32,116 nucleotides of DNA from Eubacteriaceae bacterium (GTDB lineage Bacteria; Bacillota; Clostridia; Eubacteriales; Anaerofustaceae). The notes below the pieces were generated by a model. That model saw only the letters and a program-made list of their open reading frames with translations, searched no databases and had not been told where the DNA came from. Shown piece by piece: positions 25,252 through 32,116 of the stretch. The stretch is taken from the NCBI GenBank assembly GCA_017531485.1, contig JAFXKY010000066.1, positions 1-32,116 of the forward strand, read 5' to 3'. The position numbers were made by a program, and so were the translations under genes. Within the stretch, counting starts at the first letter, position 1. Each line of letters starts with the position of its first letter.

Positions 25252-25309
25252 GTTTACGTTATGTTCACATAATGTTAACATTGACTTGGTAAACTGAAAG
25301 CGAGAAAAT
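25252..25309 (+). promoter_or_regulatory. stacked dyads and promoter upstream of zinc peptidase gene
   Basis: Three perfect inverted repeats nest here: GTTTAC (25252-25257) with GTAAAC (25289-25294); TTATGT-TC-ACATAA (25259-25272); and the palindrome AATGTTAACATT (25271-25282). The last overlaps TTGACT (25281-25286), a -35 box followed at 17 bases by GAAAAT (25304-25309). This suggests a repressor-controlled promoter inside the cluster. AGGAGG precedes the start at 25325. Confidence 0.6.
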
Positions 25310-25324
25310 TTCACAGGAGGAAAT

Positions 25325-26026
25325 ATGTTTTATCCGAGATATTACTATTTTGACCCGACATATCTTGTTCTTCTGCCGGCAATAATCATTTCTCTTGTTG
25401 CGCAGATCAAGGTGTCATCATCTTATTCGAAGTATTCAAAAATGCGTAATTCACGCGGAATCACAGGCATCGAAGCCGCAAGGAGAATACTTTACGCCAA
25501 CGGCCTCGGAGATGTGCAGATTCAGGTTATTTCCGGAAATCTCTCCGACCATTATGACCCGACAAGACGCGTTCTCCGCCTTTCAGGCGACGTGGCGAAC
25601 TCAACAAGCATCGCTTCCATCGCCGTTGCGGCGCACGAATGCGGCCATGCGATCCAGCATGCTACGGGGTATTCACCGCTGAAACTCCGCAGCGCCATCG
25701 TTCCCGTTGCGAACATCGCAAGCAGCCTTTCGTGGGTGCTCCTCGTTATGGGGATCATTTTCGCATCCGACAGCCTTGTTACCATCGGCATCGTGGCGTT
25801 TGTGGGATATGTTCTTTTCCATGTCGTTACTCTGCCTGTCGAATTCAACGCATCCTCAAGGGCCCTCGCCCAGATCGAAGGACTCGGCCTTTCCACGGCT
25901 GATGAGATCCATCATGAAAAGAAGATGCTTTCCGCATGCGCATTGACTTATATCTCAGCGGCGATCATGGCTGTGCTGCAGCTCCTTCGCCTTATTCTCA
26001 TCGCGCGTTCGAGAGACCGCGATTAA
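25325..26026 (+). CDS. membrane zinc metallopeptidase, YugP/DUF family
   Basis: 233 residues, four hydrophobic segments (about 12-30, 124-147, 150-170, 205-228). The zinc motif is HECGH (104-108), with a likely third ligand E173 in LPVEFNAS, the family signature. Members are neutral zinc peptidases, distant from HtpX, thought to act on membrane proteins, but their targets are unknown. This family commonly follows fmt in Clostridia. Ribosome site AGGAGG is excellent, in contrast to the gene before it. Unlike its neighbours the gene has its own dyad-rich promoter, so it may be stress-regulated. Confidence 0.9.
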   Translation: MFYPRYYYFDPTYLVLLPAIIISLVAQIKVSSSYSKYSKMRNSRGITGIEAARRILYANGLGDVQIQVISGNLSDHYDPTRRVLRLSGDVANSTSIASIAVAAHECGHAIQHATGYSPLKLRSAIVPVANIASSLSWVLLVMGIIFASDSLVTIGIVAFVGYVLFHVVTLPVEFNASSRALAQIEGLGLSTADEIHHEKKMLSACALTYISAAIMAVLQLLRLILIARSRDRD

Positions 26027-26104
26027 TAACGAAAAACAAATGGGTTATCAACGGGATCCCTGGTAAATTGTTGATATATCCAAAACAGTAACAAAGAGGT
26101 AAAT

Positions 26105-27451
26105 ATGAAGACCGGAATATCTCCCGCAAGAACTGCGGCATACAAAATTCTTTTCGATGTTATGGAGAAAAAGGCGTTCAGCAACATCGCCGTCAACAAA
26201 CACATCGACATCAACATGAAAAATCCCGCAGACAGAAAGCTTGCGACGGCAATCGTCTACGGAACGCTCAAAAAGAAGAACCGTCTTGCGGGGATACTTT
26301 CTCCTCTTGCAAAAAACGGCTGGGAAAGCATTGAGCCCGGCGCAAGGGTGCTTCTGATGATGAGCCTTTATCAGCTCATGTATATGACAAAACAGCCGAA
26401 ATACGCTGTCTGCAACGATGCGGTAAATATCTGTAAATATAACGTTTCCCACGGAAGCGCAGGGGTAGTGAACGGTATTCTGAGAAGAGTCACATCTGAC
26501 CCTGTATATACTCAGAAACGCCGCGAAGAAGATTTTGCGGAATATATCAGAATGGAATACGGAATCGAAAGGTTTGTTTATGAAGTCTTCTCAAAGAGCT
26601 ATTCCGACGAGGAGATCGAAGCGCTTCTTATGGAGTTCGAAAGACCGTCAAGGGTTTATGTAAAGGTAAATACTCTGCGGACAACCCCCGAAGCTCTCAG
26701 CGAAGAACTGACAGAACTCGGTTATAAGGTCAGGGAAGTATACGTTCCGGGAATGCTTGAAATAGACGGCGGAAGCAATGTGTTCCTTACAAAGCCTTTC
26801 AAGGAAGGCAAGTTCTATGCGCAGGACCTCAGCGGCGGGATCCTTCCGTTTGTCCTCGGTTGTAAGGACGGACAGAAAGTCATCGACCTTTGCGCGGCAC
26901 CGGGAGCAAAATCCTTCGGCGCAGCTCTTTCCGCGAAGGACCTTTCAGTCACTTCCTGCGACATCAGCGCCAAAAAGCTCGAACTTGTCAAGAGAACGGC
27001 GATGCAGCTCGGACTTGAGAACATAAAGGCATTCAAGCGCGACGGAAGATACGTCAGGGAAGGGGAAGAAGGAATGTACGACAGGGTCATCTGTGACGTT
27101 CCATGTTCAGGTCTCGGCGTTGCGGGAAGAAAGCCGGAGATACTTTATAACGTGACGAGGGATTATATCGACACACTCGTCAACCTTCAGAGGGAGATCC
27201 TGAAGAGCGGTTTTTCTTACCTTAAAAAAGGCGGCATCCTCATTTACTCCACCTGCACTCTCAACAGGGAAGAAAACGAAGATACTGTCCGTTTTGCCCT
27301 TGAAAACATACCGGGCATCGAATCCGTTCCGGTCAGTCTTCCGTTTGAACTTAAATGCGAACACGAAGAGATGAAGGAAGGATATTTAAGACTTTCTCCC
27401 CACAAAGACAACACAGACGGCTTCTTTATCGCCGCATTCAGAAAGGTGTAA
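26105..27451 (+). CDS. rsmB: 16S rRNA (cytosine-967-C5)-methyltransferase
   Basis: 448 residues. N-terminal NusB-like RNA-binding domain (about 6-140) and SAM-dependent methyltransferase (about 180-445). Marks: SAM loop DLCAAPGAKS (261-270), DVPCSGLG with C334 and YSTCTL with C384, the two catalytic cysteines. It modifies C967 of 16S rRNA. AGAGG precedes the start. In the 78-base gap upstream, TATCAAC (26046-26052) and GTTGATA (26070-26076) form a loose inverted repeat. The next gene begins one base after this stop codon. Confidence 0.97.
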   Translation: MKTGISPARTAAYKILFDVMEKKAFSNIAVNKHIDINMKNPADRKLATAIVYGTLKKKNRLAGILSPLAKNGWESIEPGARVLLMMSLYQLMYMTKQPKYAVCNDAVNICKYNVSHGSAGVVNGILRRVTSDPVYTQKRREEDFAEYIRMEYGIERFVYEVFSKSYSDEEIEALLMEFERPSRVYVKVNTLRTTPEALSEELTELGYKVREVYVPGMLEIDGGSNVFLTKPFKEGKFYAQDLSGGILPFVLGCKDGQKVIDLCAAPGAKSFGAALSAKDLSVTSCDISAKKLELVKRTAMQLGLENIKAFKRDGRYVREGEEGMYDRVICDVPCSGLGVAGRKPEILYNVTRDYIDTLVNLQREILKSGFSYLKKGGILIYSTCTLNREENEDTVRFALENIPGIESVPVSLPFELKCEHEEMKEGYLRLSPHKDNTDGFFIAAFRKV

Positions 27452-27452
27452 T

Positions 27453-28487
27453 ATGAAAAAATATCTTGCGGGACTCACCCTTGCCGAAATGGAAAATATC
27501 GTAACAGAAGAATTTCATCAGCCGAAATTCCGCGCAAAACAGCTCTATGAGTGGGTATACAAGGCAAAGGAAATCGATGAAATGACAAATCTCCCTAAGA
27601 ATTTTAGGCAGGAGTTACAACTAAGTTACGATTCATTTGCACTTGAATCAAAAAGTGTGCTTAAAGAACAAAAAAGTGAAACTGAAAAATATCTTTTAAG
27701 GACAAAAGATGATATAATTATTGAAGCCGTGCTCCTTCGTTACGAACACGGCAGTTCCGTATGTGTTTCAACTCAGGCAGGATGCGGTATGCACTGCAAA
27801 TTCTGCGCTTCAGGCAAGAACGGCCTTCTCAGAAACCTTACGGCAGGAGAGATCATCTCTCAGGTACTTATCATCTCCCGTCTTGCGGGAGTTGAAGTGA
27901 CGAACATCGTCCTTATGGGAAGCGGAGAGCCGCTGAATAACTATAATGAGGTAAAGAAATTCATTTATCTCGCAAACGACGAAAAAGCTCTCAACATCTC
28001 CATAAGAAAGATCACCCTTTCCACATGCGGGATCATTCCGGGAATCAGAAAAATGATCGACGATGAACTTTTCGTCAATCTTTCCCTTTCGCTTCACAGC
28101 CCCATCCACGAAATGCGCCTTGACATGATGCCGGCGGAAAAGGCATATCCGGTTAAGGACGTAATAAAGGCGTGTGATGAATACCGTGCAGCATCAAAGC
28201 GCAGAATGACGTATGAATACTGCGTCATCGAAGGGCTTAATGATACGGATGAATGTGCAAATGAGCTTTATAAGCTCATCGGCCACAGCGACGGACTTGT
28301 GAACCTCATCGACGTAAACAGCGGAAGCGGAGCTTACGACGAAAACACAAAGGGAGTATGCGAGGTTTTCAAGGAAAAGCTCGACAAACGCGGAATCAAC
28401 GCTACTCTCCGCAGAAAGCTCGGCAGCTCAATAAACGCAGCCTGCGGACAGCTCAAAGCACAATACGAAGCAGAATACGAAGAATAA
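27453..28487 (+). CDS. rlmN: dual-specificity 23S rRNA A2503 / tRNA A37 methyltransferase, radical SAM
   Basis: 344 residues. RlmN methylates A2503 of 23S rRNA at C2 (and A37 of some tRNAs), using a [4Fe-4S] cluster on the C111-x3-C115-x2-C118 motif in CGMHCKFCASG. The methyl-carrying cysteine near the C-terminus is C331 in NAACGQL, and the second conserved Cys lies in STCG. The N-terminal region has the family's FRAKQLYEWVY stretch. Start at ATG 27453 with AAAGGTG upstream, inside the end of rsmB. It follows rsmB as usual and precedes stp. Confidence 0.97.
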   Translation: MKKYLAGLTLAEMENIVTEEFHQPKFRAKQLYEWVYKAKEIDEMTNLPKNFRQELQLSYDSFALESKSVLKEQKSETEKYLLRTKDDIIIEAVLLRYEHGSSVCVSTQAGCGMHCKFCASGKNGLLRNLTAGEIISQVLIISRLAGVEVTNIVLMGSGEPLNNYNEVKKFIYLANDEKALNISIRKITLSTCGIIPGIRKMIDDELFVNLSLSLHSPIHEMRLDMMPAEKAYPVKDVIKACDEYRAASKRRMTYEYCVIEGLNDTDECANELYKLIGHSDGLVNLIDVNSGSGAYDENTKGVCEVFKEKLDKRGINATLRRKLGSSINAACGQLKAQYEAEYEE

Positions 28488-28493
28488 TTTATA

Positions 28494-28508
28494 ATGCCCC
28501 ACGGGCAT
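28494..28508 (+). promoter_or_regulatory. small hairpin before stp
   Basis: ATGCCC-cac-GGGCAT (28494-28508) lies between the rlmN stop and the AAGG ribosome site of stp. There is no T-run, so it is not a terminator; it may be an RNA processing or translation-timing element. Confidence 0.35.
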
Positions 28509-28523
28509 GGTATAAGGTAATTT

Positions 28524-29246
28524 ATGAATATATCGGGATCAACCCACACAGGCCTCGTCCGCAGATCCAATCAGGACAGCTTCTGCACGGAGAATTACGG
28601 TGATTTCACCGTCTTTGCCATTGCAGACGGAATGGGCGGACATAACGGCGGTGAATTCGCAAGCCGTATGGCGATAGACTCCTTGAAGAAATTTTTTACA
28701 GACAGGAGTGATGATGACGTCTTTACGAATTCGGCCTGTATAACAAATTTTATCAAAACATTAAATAAAATGATCTATCAGCGTTCCGTCGAAGATGATT
28801 CTCTCAGGGGAATGGGGACGACCCTCACTTTATGCGTCGCAAACTCCTCCGTGGCACTTTTCTTCCACGTCGGTGACAGCAGGGCGTATATTATCCCCAG
28901 GGAAGGTATCATTCATCAGATCACGAAGGATCACTCCCTCGTGCAGTTCATGATCGACACAAAACAGATCACTCCCGAGGAAGCGAAGGTGCATCCCAAC
29001 AGAAATATCATAACAAGGGCTGTGGGAACGGAATCCCCCCTTGAAGTGGATGTGTTTGTGGTAAGCATCTCCGAAGGCGACAGGATACTTCTGTGCAGCG
29101 ACGGACTTACAAATATGGTAGAGGATGATGAAATATCTTTCATTGTCCGCGAAAACGATGTTGAATCGGCTGTTGGCAAACTTATTACCCGTGCCAATGA
29201 TGAGGGAGGCGTGGACAACATAACCGCGGTTCTTTACGAAGGGTAG
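28524..29246 (+). CDS. stp: PP2C-type serine/threonine phosphatase
   Basis: 240 residues, PPM family (PrpC/Stp1). It dephosphorylates the targets of the PASTA kinase encoded next. Metal-binding motifs are complete: RSNQDSF near 13-19, ADGMGGHNGG (about 34-43), HVGDSRAY, LCSDGLTNMV and GVDNITAV. It is cytoplasmic with no membrane segment. AAGG precedes the start. Its stop is 8 bases before the kinase start, the usual phosphatase-kinase pair, so both are made from the same message. Confidence 0.96.
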   Translation: MNISGSTHTGLVRRSNQDSFCTENYGDFTVFAIADGMGGHNGGEFASRMAIDSLKKFFTDRSDDDVFTNSACITNFIKTLNKMIYQRSVEDDSLRGMGTTLTLCVANSSVALFFHVGDSRAYIIPREGIIHQITKDHSLVQFMIDTKQITPEEAKVHPNRNIITRAVGTESPLEVDVFVVSISEGDRILLCSDGLTNMVEDDEISFIVRENDVESAVGKLITRANDEGGVDNITAVLYEG

Positions 29247-29253
29247 GTAAATT

Positions 29254-31134
29254 ATGATAGGCGTTACATTAGATGACAAATACCAAATTAAAGAGCTTAT
29301 CGGCCAGGGCGGCATGGCTAATGTATATAAGGCGAGAGACACTCGCCTTGGTCGTGATGTCGCCGTAAAGATATTAAAACAGGAATATATGGACAACGAA
29401 CAGTTCCTGAAGAAATTTCTCCGCGAAGCTCAGGCAGATGCCAGACTTGCCCATGCAAACATCGTAAGCGTATATGACGTGGGAAACGAAGACGGAATGT
29501 ATTATATCGTCATGGAATATATTGACGGTAAGACACTTCACGAATATATAAAATCAAACAAGCGTATCCCGCAGGATGAGTGCCTTGAACTGATGGTGTA
29601 TATAGCTTCCGCTATTGACCACGCTCATTCCAAGGGAATCATCCACCGCGACATCAAGCCGCAGAATATTTTAATGACATCGCGCCGCATTCCGAAAGTT
29701 GCGGACTTCGGGATCGCCAGAGCGATCACCTCATCGACAATCACCGCAACTCAGGAAGCTCTCGGCAGCGTGCATTACATCTCCCCCGAACAGGCAAGGG
29801 GCGGATTCCTCGACGAGAGAAGCGACCTTTATTCGCTGGGGATCCTTATGTACGAAATGCTTACAGGAACTCTTCCTTTTGAAGGCGAAACGCCTGTTGC
29901 TGTCGCACTTCAGCACGTTCAGAGCAGCGTTCCTTCGCCGAAGAAGGCAGTAAGGAGCATAAAGGGCAACGTTGCTCAGATCGTCCTTAACCTCACGAGG
30001 AAAAAATCCGACGAGCGTTATCAGAGCGCAAAGGATCTTCTTGCGGACCTGAACAAACTCATTCATGACGAAGACGCGGATATCGAAGCGACATATCAGG
30101 ATGAAAACAAGGTTCCCGCAGTCAGGAAGAAGAGCATTGCGGATAATATATATTCCGCACCGAAGAGAATAAAGAGCATGACGAAAAAGAATATCGCAAG
30201 GGTTTCGGCGGTGTTCGTTCTTGTTGTGGCGCTTATAATCGGCGGAGCGTATTTCTTCGGAGTCGCAAACGCCAAAGTGGAGGTTCCGAACCTCACGTTA
30301 AAGAGCGTCGGCGAAGCGGAGCTTGAACTTGCGAAATTCGACCTGAAGGCGAGGATCATCAGGGAAAACAACGCGACTGTGCCGAAGGATACGGTAATAA
30401 CCCAGTCACCATCAGGCGGAAGTCAGCTTAAAAAAGGTGAGGAAGTCACTCTTGTTGTCAGCGACGGGCCGAATGTGAGAGTGGTTCCGGATGTCACGAA
30501 TTATTCCGAGATCGTCGCAACAAAGACCCTCACGGATGCGGGATTTGTGGTTAAGGAAGTAATAAAGATCAACAATGATGAGTACCGTTTCGGAACGGTA
30601 TGTGATCAGAACCCCAAAGGCAACATCACAGCCATTGAAGGAACGGAAGTCACGTTATATATCAGCCTCGGAAAAGATACCATCATCATGCCGAGCCTTA
30701 TGGGAATGACTCTTGCGGAAGCGGAAGAAGAGATCAGTAAAAATCAGCTTTCGAGAGGCTCAGTGACGTACGAAGTCAGCAGTCAGTACCCGAAAGGACA
30801 GGTAATAGACCAGTCCGTCAAAGCGTACAGCGACGTCAGCAAGAATACTGTCGTCAACCTCGTCGTTTCACGCGGCGCCATCAAATCCAAGACAGTCGCA
30901 ATAGACCTTTCGCAGTATACGGCGGATATTCCCGACACGAATGACGGGACGATTGTGGAAGTAAGGCTGAAAGTAATGCTTTATGAGATCGACAGCGACT
31001 CGGGAGAGACAGTTTTAAGCGGTCGTTACGGCAAAAATGAAATTGTAAACGTAGAGTTCAGCGGAGTCGGAAGCATGATATATAAAGTCTTTGTCAACGA
31101 TTCCGAAAAATATAACGGAGTAGTGACGTTCTGA
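29254..31134 (+). CDS. prkC: PASTA-domain serine/threonine kinase
   Basis: 626 residues. Kinase domain 8-270 with GQGGMANV glycine loop (18-25), K39, E58, HRDIKPQN (131-138, catalytic D133) and DFG (151-153). A basic juxtamembrane stretch leads to one transmembrane helix (about 317-337). Three PASTA domains lie outside (342-406, 408-472, 477-541), followed by about 85 extra residues. PASTA repeats bind muropeptides, and the kinase controls cell wall and division or spore germination. Three repeats match B. subtilis PrkC. The extra C-terminal domain resembles the Ig-like tail of that kinase. The last base of the stop is the first of the rsgA start. Confidence 0.97.
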   Translation: MIGVTLDDKYQIKELIGQGGMANVYKARDTRLGRDVAVKILKQEYMDNEQFLKKFLREAQADARLAHANIVSVYDVGNEDGMYYIVMEYIDGKTLHEYIKSNKRIPQDECLELMVYIASAIDHAHSKGIIHRDIKPQNILMTSRRIPKVADFGIARAITSSTITATQEALGSVHYISPEQARGGFLDERSDLYSLGILMYEMLTGTLPFEGETPVAVALQHVQSSVPSPKKAVRSIKGNVAQIVLNLTRKKSDERYQSAKDLLADLNKLIHDEDADIEATYQDENKVPAVRKKSIADNIYSAPKRIKSMTKKNIARVSAVFVLVVALIIGGAYFFGVANAKVEVPNLTLKSVGEAELELAKFDLKARIIRENNATVPKDTVITQSPSGGSQLKKGEEVTLVVSDGPNVRVVPDVTNYSEIVATKTLTDAGFVVKEVIKINNDEYRFGTVCDQNPKGNITAIEGTEVTLYISLGKDTIIMPSLMGMTLAEAEEEISKNQLSRGSVTYEVSSQYPKGQVIDQSVKAYSDVSKNTVVNLVVSRGAIKSKTVAIDLSQYTADIPDTNDGTIVEVRLKVMLYEIDSDSGETVLSGRYGKNEIVNVEFSGVGSMIYKVFVNDSEKYNGVVTF

Positions 31135-31994
31135 TGAAGGGCAGGATAATAAAAGGCGTCGGAAGTTTTTACGACATCATGGATGAGGATAAAAATATCA
31201 CCCGGACTCAGGCAAAAGGAGTGTTCCGCAACAGGAAGATAACTCCCATGGTCGGAGACATGGTGGATTTCATCTCCGACGAGGACGGTTCGCGAATAAC
31301 GAATATATATCCCCGCACGAGTGAGCTTTCTCGTCCGCCTGTGGCAAATGCTACGGCAGGGGTGATAGTATGTTCCGTTAAAAATCCGGATCTTGCACCG
31401 GTGCTTCTGGACAAGATGCTTGTCAATAATCAGAAGTCGGGGCTTGAAACGACGATATGTTTCAACAAGTGCGACCTTGCGGATGAAGAATTTCTCGGAA
31501 AGCTCAGGGATGATTATAAGGACTGCGGGGCGGAGCTGATATTCGTATCGGCGGCAAATGATTCCCTTGAGAATATTAAGGAGCTTATCCGCGGACATAT
31601 CACTGTATTTTCAGGTGTGTCCGGAGCAGGCAAGTCGACGATCCTCTCGAAGGTCAGCGGCAAGGAGCTGCAGGTCGGCGGGATCAGCGAAAAGTCAAAG
31701 CGCGGCAAGCACACCACCCGTCACGTCGAGCTCATTGATGTGGGAGAAGATTTCATTCTCGACACTCCGGGCTTTTCCGATCTTGAGATCTCGGACATGG
31801 CTCCGGAGGAATTGTGGAGATATTATCCGGAATTCAGGAATCATTCCGATTGCAAGTTTTCCACATGCCTTCATCTGAAGGAGCCGGACTGTAACGTGAA
31901 AAATGCGGTAAAGGAAGGGCTCATCAGCAAGCTGAGGTATAAGAATTACAGATATCTTTACGAAGAGCTTCTGAAGACTTATAAAAAATACTGA
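31134..31994 (+). CDS. rsgA: ribosome small subunit-dependent GTPase A
   Basis: 286 residues. RsgA checks late 30S maturation. The N-terminal OB domain (1-65) is followed by a circularly permuted GTPase: G4 NKCD (111-114) precedes G1 GVSGAGKST (161-169), and G3 DTPG (210-213). A C-terminal zinc site has C240, C245, H247 and C253. ATG overlaps the TGA of the kinase by one base (TGATG), so translation is coupled. In many relatives rpe and thiN follow, but here a terminator comes at once. Confidence 0.97.
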   Translation: MKGRIIKGVGSFYDIMDEDKNITRTQAKGVFRNRKITPMVGDMVDFISDEDGSRITNIYPRTSELSRPPVANATAGVIVCSVKNPDLAPVLLDKMLVNNQKSGLETTICFNKCDLADEEFLGKLRDDYKDCGAELIFVSAANDSLENIKELIRGHITVFSGVSGAGKSTILSKVSGKELQVGGISEKSKRGKHTTRHVELIDVGEDFILDTPGFSDLEISDMAPEELWRYYPEFRNHSDCKFSTCLHLKEPDCNVKNAVKEGLISKLRYKNYRYLYEELLKTYKKY

Positions 31995-32001
31995 AATTAT
32001 G

Positions 32002-32029
32002 AGAAAGTCGGTTTCCGGCTTTCTTTTTT
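32002..32029 (+). terminator. terminator of the rpoZ-rsgA cluster
   Basis: AGAAAGTCGG (32002-32011) pairs with CCGGCTTTCT (32015-32024) with one wobble and loop TTT, then six T (32024-32029). Confidence 0.9.
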
Positions 32030-32074
32030 ATTTGTGTGGTTCATTGGATTTTATATTTTGCTTCACATCTCCCC

Positions 32075-32116
32075 GTCCCGCCACCCACCCCCGCCTGCGG
32101 CAGCGAAAAGCTCCGC
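32075..32116 (-). repeat. G-rich terminal repeat, right copy (inverted)
   Basis: The reverse complement begins GCGGAGC and ends in GGCGGGGGTGGGTGGCGGGAC, matching positions 4-45 in order and length (42 bases), with differences in the middle. Its third G-run has only two G, so the quadruplex would be weaker than in the left copy. The sequence between 32030 and 32074 holds nothing I can name. Confidence 0.75.

Noticed and set aside
1..32116. rRNA, tRNA, prophage, plasmid or transposase genes
   Set aside because: I looked on both strands and saw none; the genes are chromosomal housekeeping and secreted or stress functions.

Overview
The window reads as a stretch of chromosome from a strictly or mainly anaerobic, low-to-mid GC Gram-positive bacterium of the class Clostridia (Bacillota). 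The evidence is the gene order rpoZ-priA-def-fmt-(yugP-like)-rsmB-rlmN-stp-prkC-rsgA, a PASTA-domain kinase, strong AGGAGG-type ribosome binding sites, TTGACA/TATAAT promoters, type I dockerins, and a flavodiiron protein fused to flavin reductase and rubredoxin modules. I see no rRNA, tRNA, CRISPR array, phage or transposase gene. Both ends lie in the same 42-base G-rich repeat in inverted orientation, so the window may be a whole contig that broke at repeats.

Left part (1-11,250). A one-piece ABC exporter (ATPase plus FtsX-type permease) is followed by a small membrane-anchored Coa1-like protein and an XRE-type regulator with a membrane tail. The 539-base gap 4795-5333 holds a consensus promoter driving a candidate small RNA of about 90 nt with its own terminator, and a cluster of palindromic repeats. 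On the minus strand come a secreted CAP-domain protein with a dockerin, then uvrA. A divergent, very codon-biased UroD/MtaA-superfamily gene faces uvrA across a regulatory gap with a clear dyad.

Middle part (11,290-20,250). Single-gene units, most with a visible promoter and terminator: a secreted M23-type protein with B-repeats, Ig-like domains and a dockerin; a flavodiiron protein; a repeat-filled gap (16,034-16,448); deoD purine nucleoside phosphorylase; a sirtuin plus Ppx/GppA pair; pgsA; and a GNAT acetyltransferase.

Right part (20,275-32,030). A tight run of housekeeping genes, starting at a near-consensus promoter before rpoZ and ending at a terminator after rsgA: RNA polymerase omega, replication restart helicase PriA, peptide deformylase and Met-tRNA formyltransferase (start and end of formyl-Met use), a membrane protein that looks like a dead relative of the next gene, a YugP-type zinc peptidase with its own operator-like dyads, 16S and 23S rRNA modification enzymes (RsmB, RlmN), the PP2C phosphatase and PASTA kinase pair, and the ribosome-assembly GTPase RsgA. 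The cluster couples translation, ribosome maturation and cell-wall signalling.

The best leads for something undescribed are the small RNA at 4838-4928, the repeat family whose variable hairpins keep base pairing while changing sequence, the putative inactive YugP paralogue beside the active one, the duplicated unnamed domain in the M23 protein, and dockerins on two secreted proteins that are not glycoside hydrolases.
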